From the NCBI GenBank assembly GCA_008923285.1, contig WBSG01000027.1, positions 372,752 to 436,751 of the forward strand: a DNA stretch of 64,000 bases. The letters are read 5' to 3'. The DNA comes from Betaproteobacteria bacterium SCN2 (GTDB taxonomy: Bacteria; Pseudomonadota; Gammaproteobacteria; Burkholderiales; Thiobacillaceae). Under the pieces are notes generated by a model that worked only from the letters and a program-made list of their open reading frames with translations, did no database searches and was not told the origin of the DNA. Shown one piece after another: positions 30,109-37,828 of the stretch. The translations under genes and the position numbers were made by a program. The number at the start of each line of letters is the position of its first letter. The stretch's first letter is position 1.

Positions 30109-32211
30109 TCAGAACTTGTAGCTCACGCCCACTTCGAAATTGCGCTCCGCACCGGGGAAGATCCCGTCAGGATTGCGGCTGGCGATGTATTTCTTGTCGA
30201 GCAGGTTGCGCACGGTGCCGAATACGTCGAGTTGCTTGTTGACGGCGTAATGCGCGCTCAGGTCGAGGGTCGTATAAGCGGGGATTTCGCCGCGGCGGCC
30301 GTCAGTGCTTTCGGTCCTGGTGTTCTCCGCATCCACGAACTGGCTGGACACGTGATAGGCGCTGAGGCTGGTCTTGAGGCCGCCCGCCTTGTAGTTCAGC
30401 GACAGGTTTGCAGTCAGCTCGGGGGCGTAAGGCAGGCGATTGCCGTTGCGGTCGATGCCGCCGACGATCTTGGTGCTGTTGTACTTGGCGGTCGGCACCC
30501 AGGTCGCGTTCGCGCCCACGCTCCAGCCGCCGCCGAGTTCGTAGTCAACCGCGCCTTCCAGGCCCTGATGCAGGGTCTCGCCGGCATTGGTCACCGTTGC
30601 GCTCAAGCCGCCCGATTCGGATTGCGGCACGATCTGGTTGTCGAAGTCCATGTGGAAGGCAGTGGCTTCGTAGGCAAGGCGGCTAAGCTTGCCGCGCACG
30701 CCAATTTCGAAGTTGGTGGAACGTTCGGCATCGAGCTCCTGGTCGGTGCCGTCGGCACTGATCGCCGTCGCCACCATGGCCGGCGAGAAGCCCTTGTAGG
30801 CGCCGGCGAAGAGCTGCGCCTGCGGCGTCAGTTGCCAGGTCAGGCCGAGTCCGGGCATGACCTCGGTGTTGCTGGACTCGCCGGAATCCCCATTCAACTC
30901 GTTTTTCCGCTCCTGATCATAGGTTTCGATGCGCAGGCCGGGCGTGATCGCCACGCGGTCGTTGATGACGAAGCGGTTCTGGCCATAGAAGGCGATGCCG
31001 CGGGCCTTCTGCGTATCGTCGCCGGTCAGCGTGCCGGACCGCGCGTTTTCATTGGTGGTCGAGCGCACGGTCTTGTTGCTCAGGTGATCGCTGTGCAGGC
31101 GGATGCCGACTTCCGCCTCGTTGCTGATGCCGAACGCCTTGTGATTGATGAACAGGCGCGAATCGATGCCCATCATCTCGAACGCGCGATTGCGCCCGGA
31201 CATGCAGTAGGACGCGCCACCGCAGGCGACGAAGGTGGTGCCGTCGGCCGAACGGCTCGCAATGTCACGACGCCAGTAGTCGCGGTTGAGATGGCTCCAG
31301 TACAGCAGGGTGTTGAGCCTCATGTCTTCGTTGATCTGAAGCTCGTGGTTGATGTCGAACGAAAAGCGGTCGGTCAGGAAATAGTCGTTGGGCGCCGGAT
31401 TCTTGGTGGGATTGCTGCGGTATTCGTTGGGCCTCAGGCCGACATAGGAAGTATTGATCTCATTGTCGTAGTAGGTGAACTTGGCGCTGACCCACTGGTT
31501 GTCGCCCAGCGCCATGCCGCCCTTCATCACCACGTCGTTCATGTCGAAGCCGTTGTTGCGGAAACCGTCGCCCTGCGCGGTCACCAGGCTGATGCCGCCC
31601 ATTGCATCGCCCGAGGGGCTGCGGCCGCCGGCATCCAGGCCCAGCAGATGGTAACCGTGGGAGCCCGCCTTGGCGGTAAGCTTGACGCCGTCTTCGGGAT
31701 CCTTGGTCTTGTAGTTGATGACGCCGCCGATGGTGGTCGGGCCATAGCGCAGGCCGGCAGCGCCCTTGAGCACCTCGATGCTCTCCATGCGCTCGATGCG
31801 CGGGCTGTAATACGATTCATTGGCAAGGAACAGGCCCGGGGCCACCGGCACACCGTCTTCCAGCATCAGCAATTTCTGGCTGCGATTGGGGTTGAGGCCG
31901 CGCATGCCGATGTTGGGAATGAAGCCATAGCCTTCTTCCTCGCGCACCACCACGCCCGGTACGCTCTTGAGTGCATCCTGCACGGACAAGGGCTGCAGGA
32001 GTTCGAGCTCCTCCTTGTCGATGATTGCGACCGAACCCGGCTGCCTGGCGACTGCCTGCTCGTCTTCGCCGACCACGTCGATGCGCGGCAGTTCGATCTC
32101 GGCGGCGAGGGGCTGCAGCGGGAAGGCAAGCGCAGCGGTAAGCGCGAGCGCCAGTTTGGTTTTGTTCATGCGACGCACATTGCGCGGCGGCGTATGGGTA
32201 CGGCTTTTCAT
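30109..32211 (-). CDS. TonB-dependent receptor, FecA-like (ferric citrate/hydroxamate class)
   Basis: The 700-residue product has a signal peptide ending PLQPLAA and the mature opening EIELPRIDVVG, a TonB box. Plug features are IIDKEELELLQPLSVQDALKSVPGV, NIGMRGLNPNRSQKLLMLEDGVP and IEVLKGAAGLRYGPTTIGGVINY, characteristic of the FecA group. No N-terminal signalling domain is present and there is no FecI/FecR pair, so it is not a transducer. The first ATG is chosen because AAGGAG lies eight bases before it, although a start 14 codons later would give a more typical signal peptide. Ligand is by analogy only. Confidence 0.88.
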   Translation of the reverse strand: MKSRTHTPPRNVRRMNKTKLALALTAALAFPLQPLAAEIELPRIDVVGEDEQAVARQPGSVAIIDKEELELLQPLSVQDALKSVPGVVVREEEGYGFIPNIGMRGLNPNRSQKLLMLEDGVPVAPGLFLANESYYSPRIERMESIEVLKGAAGLRYGPTTIGGVINYKTKDPEDGVKLTAKAGSHGYHLLGLDAGGRSPSGDAMGGISLVTAQGDGFRNNGFDMNDVVMKGGMALGDNQWVSAKFTYYDNEINTSYVGLRPNEYRSNPTKNPAPNDYFLTDRFSFDINHELQINEDMRLNTLLYWSHLNRDYWRRDIASRSADGTTFVACGGASYCMSGRNRAFEMMGIDSRLFINHKAFGISNEAEVGIRLHSDHLSNKTVRSTTNENARSGTLTGDDTQKARGIAFYGQNRFVINDRVAITPGLRIETYDQERKNELNGDSGESSNTEVMPGLGLTWQLTPQAQLFAGAYKGFSPAMVATAISADGTDQELDAERSTNFEIGVRGKLSRLAYEATAFHMDFDNQIVPQSESGGLSATVTNAGETLHQGLEGAVDYELGGGWSVGANATWVPTAKYNSTKIVGGIDRNGNRLPYAPELTANLSLNYKAGGLKTSLSAYHVSSQFVDAENTRTESTDGRRGEIPAYTTLDLSAHYAVNKQLDVFGTVRNLLDKKYIASRNPDGIFPGAERNFEVGVSYKF

Positions 32212-32236
32212 CGTGTTCTCCTTGCTTTGAAATTGT

Positions 32237-32275
32237 CTGGCTGGCTTGGCGCAAGGATTGCGATTGGCTGGCTGG
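32237..32275 (-). repeat. CTGGCTGG repeat pair ahead of the FecA-like receptor
   Basis: CTGGCTGG occurs at 32237-32244 and again at 32268-32275, start to start 31 bases, in the 83-base gap between hemP and the FecA-like gene. The spacing is close to three helical turns. Confidence 0.45.
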
Positions 32276-32294
32276 TTTTAGTCGATCAAGTCGC

Positions 32295-32474
32295 CTACTT
32301 GGTCAGAATCAGTTTGTTGTCCTTGGTCTGGCGCAGGGTGTAGACCTGGCCCGCATGCAGAATCTGCACCTGGCGGCCGCCGCGGAAGAGGTCGCGGCTG
32401 TCGACGGCGGGAATGGTCGCGGACTGGCCTGCTGCAAACTTGACCGCGGGTGCCGGCTTGTCCGTCGGGCTCAC
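32295..32474 (-). CDS. hemP: Hemin uptake protein HemP, copy 1
   Basis: The 59-residue product was read directly from the sequence. It starts at GTG and ends in VYTLRQTKDNKLILTK, the HemP signature, preceded by DSRDLFRGGRQVQILHAG. Its GTG overlaps the exbD stop as GTGA, a classic coupled junction. HemP family members are small and linked to iron or heme uptake regulation (HmuP in related bacteria activates a heme receptor gene). A second, divergent HemP is encoded 2.5 kb away. The FecA-like receptor gene follows after 83 bases. Confidence 0.9.
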   Translation of the reverse strand: MSPTDKPAPAVKFAAGQSATIPAVDSRDLFRGGRQVQILHAGQVYTLRQTKDNKLILTK

Positions 32475-32908
32475 CGGCTTTCCCCGGTTGCCGCTGCGCG
32501 CGGATCGGTGACGAAGCCGAGCTTGCTCAATCCTGCGCGCGCGGCATCGGCCATGATCTGGGCGACATGCCTGTAGGCCAGCTCGCCATCGGCGCGGATG
32601 TGGATTTCCGGCTGCGGCGTCTGCTGCGATGCCGCCTGCATTTTCCCGCGCCAGGCATCGGCATCGACCTTTTCCGCATTCCAGTACACCGCGCCGTCGG
32701 CCTGGATGGACAGCTGCACGGTCTGCGGCCGCGGTGAATCGGGCAGGCTCGCCGCCCTGGGCAGGTCGACCTTGACCGCGTGCGTCAGGAGCGGCGCGGT
32801 GATGATGAAGATGACCAGCAGCACCAGCATGACGTCGATCAACGGGATCATGTTGATCTCGGCCACGTCCTTGGTCGCACCGCCCGCACTGAGTCCGCCG
32901 AAGGCCAT
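32471..32908 (-). CDS. exbD: Biopolymer transport protein ExbD
   Basis: The 145-residue product is the ExbD part of the proton-driven motor energising TonB. A single membrane helix at about 22-42 carries the essential D25 in NMIPLIDVMLVLL. The periplasmic domain follows, ending in the family YRHVAQIMADAARAGLSKLGFVT segment. Its ATG follows the exbB stop directly (TAA then ATG), and its TGA overlaps the hemP GTG. Length is normal. Confidence 0.96.
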   Translation of the reverse strand: MAFGGLSAGGATKDVAEINMIPLIDVMLVLLVIFIITAPLLTHAVKVDLPRAASLPDSPRPQTVQLSIQADGAVYWNAEKVDADAWRGKMQAASQQTPQPEIHIRADGELAYRHVAQIMADAARAGLSKLGFVTDPRAAATGESR

Positions 32909-33655
32909 TTACGCCTCCCTCATCTTGAGCGCCAGCGGCTGGCCTGACGCGTCGGGGACGTTCACCCGCGCCCCCGTCGACATGAAGGCAAAGAGGTCGT
33001 GCGCGAAGCCGTCGAGCTCATTCAGCACCATGCGGTTGGCGCGGTTGAAGAAGTTGTAGGCGAGCACGGCGGGAATCGCCACGGCCAGGCCGAGCGCGGT
33101 CATGATGAGCGCCTCGCCCACCGGGCCGGCGACCTGGTCGAGGCTGCCGGAGCCGCTCATGCCGATGTTGACCAGGGCGTGGTAGATGCCCCACACGGTG
33201 CCGAACAGGCCGACGAAGGGCGCGGAGGACGCAATGGAGGCGAGCATGGTGTGGCCGTACTCCAGGCGCGCGGTGTCCTGCTCGATGGCGCGGCGCAGCG
33301 CGCGGGTGAGGAACTCGTCGGCCGAGCCGGACTCGATCAGGCGGCTGCCGGTCTTGTTGCGGTACTGCTCGGCCGCCTTCAGGCCGTGGTGGGTCAGGTG
33401 CGAGAACGGATCATGCACGCCGGCGGCCTGGATGTGCTCGGCCACCGAGGCCAGGCCCGGCGCATCCCAGAAGCGCGCAAGGAACAGGCGTGCGCTTTGC
33501 TTCATGCGCCAGTTGGCAATCGTCTTGCTGACGATGAGATACCAGGTGATGACCGACATGGCCAAGAGCACGACCAGCAGGAACCTGGCCAGGCTGTCTG
33601 TCTGGGCGATGAAATGGGCGAAGCCCAGCTGGACCTGAGCGGATGCGGGTTCCAT
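32909..33655 (-). CDS. exbB: TonB-system proton channel ExbB (MotA/TolQ/ExbB family)
   Basis: The 248-residue product has a first helix at about residues 18-40 and a characteristic pair late in the chain: SIASSAPFVGLFGTVWGIYHAL and PVGEALIMTALGLAVAIPAVLAYNFF, which hold the conserved Thr and Ala-rich packing of the channel. With ExbD it passes the proton gradient to TonB. It starts three bases after the tonB stop. The gene set tonB-exbB-exbD-hemP is one transcript by spacing. Confidence 0.95.
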   Translation of the reverse strand: MEPASAQVQLGFAHFIAQTDSLARFLLVVLLAMSVITWYLIVSKTIANWRMKQSARLFLARFWDAPGLASVAEHIQAAGVHDPFSHLTHHGLKAAEQYRNKTGSRLIESGSADEFLTRALRRAIEQDTARLEYGHTMLASIASSAPFVGLFGTVWGIYHALVNIGMSGSGSLDQVAGPVGEALIMTALGLAVAIPAVLAYNFFNRANRMVLNELDGFAHDLFAFMSTGARVNVPDASGQPLALKMREA

Positions 33656-33658
33656 GAT

Positions 33659-34333
33659 TTAACTCCCTAAGGTGAAATGGATGGGCACGACGACCCAGGC
33701 TGCGACCGCCTGGCTGCCCTGGCGCGCCGGCACGAAGCGCCAGGCCTGCACGGCATTCATGGCCGACCGGTCGAGGCGCGGATGGCCGCTGCTGCGTCTG
33801 AGTTCGAGCTTGCCGACGCGGCCGTCGGCGTTGACGAAGACGCGCAGCTGCACCGTGCCCTGCTCGCCCAGCCGCCTGGACAGGCTGGGGTAGGACGGCC
33901 TGGGGTTGTCGAGATAGTTGGCATCGAAACGCGGCTCGACCAGCGGCGGCGGCGGGGCCGGCCGCGACGCTTCGGCCGCTGCCGCAGGGGCTGCCGGCTG
34001 CGGCTCAGGCTCAGCCACCGGTTTCGGCAGCTCCGCCAGCACAGGCGTCTGCTCGGCCGGCGCGGCTTTCGGCTGCGCCACGGCCAGCACCTGCGGCTTG
34101 GGTTGCGGCTTGACCACGGGCCTGGGCGGCTGCGGCCTCGGCTCCGGCCTCCTCGCTTCTTCGGGCATTTCAATCAGGCTGACCGTGAGCGCACGCGGGG
34201 GCGCGACCGCCTCGTCGACCTGCTGCATCGTCACCACGGCCAGCAGCACGCCGGCGTGGCCCAGCAGCACGGCCGCCAGCAGCACGGGCGAGTGGCGCGA
34301 AACAGGCAAGTGATTCGCTGCGGAAATCGGCAT
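33659..34333 (-). CDS. tonB: Energy transducer TonB
   Basis: The 224-residue product has an N-terminal anchor (about residues 15-36), a Pro/Glu/Lys-Arg-rich spacer from 58 to about 130 (PEPRPQPPRPVVKPQPKP), and the C-terminal TonB domain with NPRPSYPSLSRRLGEQG, VQLRVFVNADGRV and AWRFVPARQ. It carries energy to the outer-membrane receptors; four such receptors are encoded in this window, two of them in the same island. It starts 16 bases after the cysteine-rich small gene. Confidence 0.95.
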   Translation of the reverse strand: MPISAANHLPVSRHSPVLLAAVLLGHAGVLLAVVTMQQVDEAVAPPRALTVSLIEMPEEARRPEPRPQPPRPVVKPQPKPQVLAVAQPKAAPAEQTPVLAELPKPVAEPEPQPAAPAAAAEASRPAPPPPLVEPRFDANYLDNPRPSYPSLSRRLGEQGTVQLRVFVNADGRVGKLELRRSSGHPRLDRSAMNAVQAWRFVPARQGSQAVAAWVVVPIHFTLGS

Positions 34334-34349
34334 CGAATTTGGTCGGCCT

Positions 34350-34595
34350 TCAGGGCTGGCTGCCCCAGTTGGCGTATTCGGTCAGGCCTTCCAGACACTC
34401 GCCCAGGCACTTGCATTCCTCCGAGAGCGCCGAGCCAAGCGTCTCATCCTGGCCCAGGCAGGCAAACAGCATGCAGGCCACGGCACAGGAACGTCGCGAT
34501 CCGGTTTCCATGGCATTGCGCAAATGATGGATGGCGCCAGCCATCAGTTCGTTGTGGTCACTGATGCGCGCGGTATGATTGGACAATTGATTCAT
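34350..34595 (-). CDS. Cysteine-rich 81-residue protein of unknown function
   Basis: I do not recognise a named family. The product has no signal peptide and looks all-helical. Six cysteines fall in two clusters, C37-x3-C41-x4-C46 and C61-x-C63-x3-C67, with three histidines at H14, H23 and H24. This helical-spacing pattern could bind metal or an iron-sulfur cluster, or form disulfides. GGGGGTG precedes the ATG ending at 34595, so the longer upstream frame is rejected. It heads the tonB-exbB-exbD-hemP run, 16 bases before tonB, in a Fur-linked island. Confidence 0.7.
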   Translation of the reverse strand: MNQLSNHTARISDHNELMAGAIHHLRNAMETGSRRSCAVACMLFACLGQDETLGSALSEECKCLGECLEGLTEYANWGSQP

Positions 34596-34689
34596 GACAC
34601 CCCCGTTCAAGTCAGCACAAAATGGTTCGCTGGCTTGCCCGGAAGGGCTGGCTGGCATGCACCACGACGCGGCGCAGATTCCGATGATG

Positions 34690-34716
34690 CATCCGCAGAA
34701 ACCCGTTCTGCGGATG
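34690..34716. other. 11-bp perfect hairpin between bfd and the cysteine-rich gene
   Basis: CATCCGCAGAA, loop ACCCG, TTCTGCGGATG. It has no T-run. It lies past the bfd terminator and before the cysteine-rich gene, so it may belong to that gene's leader or be an operator. The gap also holds CTGGCT words at 34630 and 34648. Confidence 0.5.
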
Positions 34717-34729
34717 GGAACAGCTCGTT

Positions 34730-34753
34730 AAAACCCGCAGTTCAGGAACTGCG
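34730..34753 (-). terminator. Terminator of the hemP-bfd transcript
   Basis: On the minus strand CGCAGTTC and GAACTGCG (stem at 34736-34753) are followed by GGGTTTT. It starts nine bases after the bfd stop. Confidence 0.7.
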
Positions 34754-34761
34754 TTGCAGAT

Positions 34762-34959
34762 TCAGACCGCGCGAGGACAGGCTTCGCAGGCACAGTTTTC
34801 ACGCGCCTCTTTCAATACCTCCCGCGCACAGCCGGCACACTTGCCGCACTGGGAACTGACGCCCAACTGTTCGCGCAAATCGCGCATGCGGCTGGCTCCC
34901 TGCGCGACGGCCTGATGGATGTCGCGATCGGTCACTTGACGGCAGATGCACACGTACAT
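34762..34959 (-). CDS. bfd: Bacterioferritin-associated ferredoxin
   Basis: The 65-residue product is a [2Fe-2S] protein that reduces bacterioferritin heme to mobilise stored iron. The ligands C4, C6 (MYVCICRQVTD) and C38, C41 (SQCGKCAGC) are all present. The ATG ending at 34959 has GAGG eight bases upstream; a GTG three codons earlier is less likely. Extra cysteines (C44, C56, C58, C61) lie near the end. Its partner bfr lies 8 kb away in the same island. It follows hemP by 10 bases. Confidence 0.94.
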   Translation of the reverse strand: MYVCICRQVTDRDIHQAVAQGASRMRDLREQLGVSSQCGKCAGCAREVLKEARENCACEACPRAV

Positions 34960-34969
34960 TCGGTTCACC

Positions 34970-35143
34970 TCACTTGGTAAGAATGAGCTTGTCGTTGCGG
35001 GTCAGGCTCAGGGTATAGACTTGCCCCTTGAAACTGATTCGAACCTTATCCTGGCTGGCAAACAGCTGCTCCGCCGGAATGGGCTCGGCTGGCCGCAGCG
35101 GCGCGGCGCATATCTCCGATCTGGACAGGCTTAGCTCTTTCAT
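34970..35143 (-). CDS. hemP: Hemin uptake protein HemP, copy 2
   Basis: The 57-residue product was read directly from the sequence. It starts MKELSLSRSEIC and ends VYTLSLTRNDKLILTK, the same signature as copy 1, but the first 25 residues differ. It is the first gene after the Fur-boxed promoter and lies 10 bases before bfd. The start fits the family length; the ribosome site (AGCGGG) is moderate. It is probably a small iron-responsive regulator or uptake factor. The two copies share about the last 30 residues. Confidence 0.88.
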   Translation of the reverse strand: MKELSLSRSEICAAPLRPAEPIPAEQLFASQDKVRISFKGQVYTLSLTRNDKLILTK

Positions 35144-35158
35144 CCCGCTTTAAATGTT

Positions 35159-35177
35159 AATGAGAACGGTTCTTATT
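35159..35177. promoter_or_regulatory. Fur box
   Basis: The 9-1-9 palindrome AATGAGAAC-G-GTTCTTATT has one arm mismatch and fits the common Fur pattern of AATGAGAAT with its mirror copy. It overlaps the -10 box of the hemP-bfd promoter, where bound Fur would block polymerase. It could also affect the divergent glycerate kinase gene. Confidence 0.85.
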
Positions 35178-35202
35178 ATAATTAATGGAAACGCCTTGTC
35201 AA
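35175..35202 (-). promoter_or_regulatory. Consensus sigma-70 promoter of hemP-bfd
   Basis: On the minus strand TTGACA (35197-35202), 16 bases and TATAAT (35175-35180) both match consensus exactly. The -10 overlaps the Fur box by three bases. The start codon lies 31 bases beyond the -10. Confidence 0.85.
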
Positions 35203-35248
35203 CAGCTTTTTGTTGTCGCCCCCGACACCTGACTGCACACTTGCGCAC

Positions 35249-36514
35249 ATGAAACCCCAATCCGCATTCCTGCACGAAGCCTTGCAAATTGCCTTGACTG
35301 CCGCCAACCCGTTGGCACTCGTTCCCGCGCACTTGCCCGCCCCGCCCAAGGGCCGCACTCTCGTGGTCGGCGGCGGCAAGGCGGCAGCCTCGATGGCGAA
35401 GGCAGTCGAGGACAACTGGCCCGCGGAGGCGCCCCTCTCCGGCCTCGTCGTCACACGCTACCGGCACGGCCTGCCGCTTCAGCGCATCGAGGTGGTCGAG
35501 GCGAGCCACCCCTTACCGGACGGTCGCGGCGAGCAGGCGGCCGCCCGCATGCTGGAAGCGATCGCTCAGCTTGGCGCGGACGATCTCCTGCTGGTGCTGG
35601 TTTCGGGCGGAGGGTCCAGCCTGCTCGCCTTGCCGGTGGAGGGCGTGACGCTGAAGGAACTGCGCACGGTCACCAAGGCGCTGCTCGCCTGTGGCGCAGC
35701 CATCCAGGAAATCAACACGGTGCGCAAGCACTTGACGCGCTTTTCCGGCGGGCAGGTTGCCGCACTCAGCAAGGCCCCCGTGTGCGCGCTGATCCTCTCG
35801 GACGTGGTGGGCGACGACCCGAGCTACATTGCCTCGGGGCCCTGCGCGCCCGACCCCGACACCTTTGCCGATGCCCATGCGCTTTTGCAGCGCTACCGGA
35901 TCGAGCCGCCGCCCGCCGTGGCCGCATACTTGCGGCGCGGGCTTGACGGCGAAATTGCCGACACGCCCAAACCGGGGGCGCCAGAATTCGACCGCACGCA
36001 AAACCGCATCATCGGCTGCGCCCGTTCGGTTCTGGCCATGGCCCAGTCATGGCTCGAACAACAGGGCGTGCACGTGCTCAACCTGGGTGAAATCGAGGGC
36101 GAATCCAGCCGCGTTGCACGGCTGCATGCCGAATTGATCGCGGACAGGCTGAAGACCATGCAACGGCCTTTTGCACTGCTGTCGGGTGGTGAAACGACGG
36201 TAACAGTGAAGAACACGAATGGCCGCGGCGGCCGCAACACAGAGTACCTGCTGGCCCTGGGCCTGGCGCTCGATGAAGCCGCCCGTGCCTGGGCTATCGC
36301 CTGCGACACGGACGGCATCGACGGCACCGAGGACAATGCCGGCGCGATCTGGACCCCGGACAGCTTGAGGCGGGCCAGGTCAGCGGGGCTCGATGCGGCG
36401 GCGATGCTCGATGCAAATGACGCCTACGGATTCTTCGGCACGCTGCATGACCTGGTCGTCACCGGACCGACCCGTACCAACGTCAACGATTTCAGACTGG
36501 TGCTGCTGACCTAG
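35249..36514 (+). CDS. Glycerate 2-kinase, MOFRL/GckA type
   Basis: The 421-residue product should phosphorylate D-glycerate at carbon 2, feeding glyoxylate or serine-cycle carbon into glycolysis. It has the DUF4147 N-terminal domain (VVGGGKAAASMAKAVE, SGGGSSLLALP, VRKHLTRFSGGQ) and the C-terminal MOFRL domain (LLSGGETTVTV, GGRNTEYLLALG, DTDGIDGTEDNAGA). The start at 35249 avoids an N-terminal extension without family likeness. It diverges from hemP. Its TAG shares CTAG with the convergent SAM hydrolase stop. No neighbouring glyoxylate gene is seen. Confidence 0.92.
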   Translation: MKPQSAFLHEALQIALTAANPLALVPAHLPAPPKGRTLVVGGGKAAASMAKAVEDNWPAEAPLSGLVVTRYRHGLPLQRIEVVEASHPLPDGRGEQAAARMLEAIAQLGADDLLLVLVSGGGSSLLALPVEGVTLKELRTVTKALLACGAAIQEINTVRKHLTRFSGGQVAALSKAPVCALILSDVVGDDPSYIASGPCAPDPDTFADAHALLQRYRIEPPPAVAAYLRRGLDGEIADTPKPGAPEFDRTQNRIIGCARSVLAMAQSWLEQQGVHVLNLGEIEGESSRVARLHAELIADRLKTMQRPFALLSGGETTVTVKNTNGRGGRNTEYLLALGLALDEAARAWAIACDTDGIDGTEDNAGAIWTPDSLRRARSAGLDAAAMLDANDAYGFFGTLHDLVVTGPTRTNVNDFRLVLLT

Positions 36515-37245
36515 TTCGGCTTGTAAATCTGCACCACATCGCCAAGCTTGAGGCCAAGCCTTTCCGCCGCATTGCCGCGATTGATGGCGAGCTCCAGCAG
36601 CCCGACGCTGTTGCCGAACCAGAACCCCTCACCCTTGCCCACCGCGCCGAAGGTGGCGGCATGACGAAACTCTGCGCCTGCCGCGACGATGCGAGTGGCT
36701 TGTGGAAGGCCTGCCGCACGCTGGCCGGTCCAGGCATTGCCGTAGTGGTCGATGTAGATGACGCGCGGCAGGTCGCCGGCATCGAACTCGACATCCAGCC
36801 TGGATACGGTTTCCAGCTTGTCGTCCGGGAATTCGCCCCTGGCAATGAGCGCGGCGATGACTGCAAAGATGTCGCGCCCATGAAACGTGGCTGATGTCGA
36901 CTCAGGCTGCCAGTTGATGCGCCACACCCTGGCGTCGGCATTGCGCGCGGCGGCGATGGACAGCAATCCATTGTCGGGTCCCACGAACCAGTGTCCGCCG
37001 GCCGCCACGACCACGCCATGCCGTTCAGTGCCGACACCGGGATCCACGACGCACATGAACACCGTGCCCGGCGGAAAACCGGGCGCGAAGGCCGCGATCA
37101 GGTGCGCGCCAGCATGCGCATTGTAGTCGGGCGCCTCGTGCAGCAAATCCACCACCAGTTGTGCCGGCGCGAACTCGTGGATGCGTGCCTTGACCTGGCC
37201 GACATAAGGGTCGCGCGTGCCGAAATCGCTGAACAGAACAATCAT
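36511..37245 (-). CDS. SAM hydrolase (adenosine-forming), DUF62 family
   Basis: The 244-residue product belongs to the DUF62 group related to the chlorinase and fluorinase enzymes; most bacterial members hydrolyse S-adenosylmethionine to adenosine and methionine using water. The triad D68, R75 (VVDPGVGTERHG) and H122 (TFHGRDIF) fits a hydroxide-using enzyme, so halogenation is unlikely. The IVLFSDFGTRDPYVG opening is standard. Physiological role is unclear. It is downstream of, but separated by a terminator from, rplQ. Confidence 0.9.
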   Translation of the reverse strand: MIVLFSDFGTRDPYVGQVKARIHEFAPAQLVVDLLHEAPDYNAHAGAHLIAAFAPGFPPGTVFMCVVDPGVGTERHGVVVAAGGHWFVGPDNGLLSIAAARNADARVWRINWQPESTSATFHGRDIFAVIAALIARGEFPDDKLETVSRLDVEFDAGDLPRVIYIDHYGNAWTGQRAAGLPQATRIVAAGAEFRHAATFGAVGKGEGFWFGNSVGLLELAINRGNAAERLGLKLGDVVQIYKPN

Positions 37246-37304
37246 GCCGTCTCCTGATGCTTTTGAATGACTATGCGGCAGAGGCCACAGCTTGGCAAGC
37301 GAGC

Positions 37305-37336
37305 AAAATAAAAAAAGCCGGGGTTACCCGGCTTCT
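37305..37336 (-). terminator. Strong terminator of the ribosomal alpha operon
   Basis: On the minus strand AGCCGGG, TAAC, CCCGGCT is followed by T7 then ATTTT. It lies 20 bases after the rplQ stop and closes the whole ribosomal block. Confidence 0.93.
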
Positions 37337-37355
37337 TTATCGCACAAGCAGAAAC

Positions 37356-37748
37356 TTACTCGGCCTCGGCGGCTTGGGCAGCTCCACCTTCGGGACGATC
37401 GACCAGTTCGACCAGCGCCATGGGGGCGTTGTCGCCGACGCGATAACCGAACTTGAGGATGCGGGTGTAGCCACCGGGGCGGGCTTTGTAGCGCGGGCCG
37501 AGTTCATTGAACAGCTTCAGCACCATATCGCGATCACGCAGGCGATCGAACGCAAGGCGATGGTTGGCCACGGTAGGTTCCTTGCCCAAGGTGATCAGCG
37601 GCTCGATGAAACGGCGCAGTTCCTTGGCCTTGGGCAGAGTGGTCTTGATGGCTTCATGCTGAATCAGCGAGTTGCACATGTTGCGGAACATGGCCAGCCG
37701 GTGGCTGGTGGTGCGATTCAGTTTACGGTTGGATTGACGATGACGCAT
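37356..37748 (-). CDS. rplQ: 50S ribosomal protein L17
   Basis: The 130-residue product is a 50S protein near the peptide exit tunnel. The start [17 protein letters not shown] and the [11 protein letters not shown] segment identify it. The last 12 residues are an Ala/Glu-rich tail. It is the last gene of the alpha operon, 80 bases after rpoA, and the downstream terminator closes the transcript. Confidence 0.98.
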   Translation of the reverse strand: MRHRQSNRKLNRTTSHRLAMFRNMCNSLIQHEAIKTTLPKAKELRRFIEPLITLGKEPTVANHRLAFDRLRDRDMVLKLFNELGPRYKARPGGYTRILKFGYRVGDNAPMALVELVDRPEGGAAQAAEAE

Positions 37749-37828
37749 GGCTGGTTCCTTTCAAAAAGCTTTTATTCTTTGGCCAAGGCAGTTGCCACAC
37801 CGCCCCGCACTTTATTTTTACAGTTGGT

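Noticed and set aside
30109-32211. FecA-type transducer working with FecI/FecR
   Set aside because: There is no N-terminal signalling domain after the signal peptide and no sigma or anti-sigma gene nearby.
36511-37245. Fluorinase or chlorinase activity for the DUF62 protein
   Set aside because: The D68-R75-H122 pattern is that of SAM hydrolases using hydroxide; no halogenase-specific loop was recognised.
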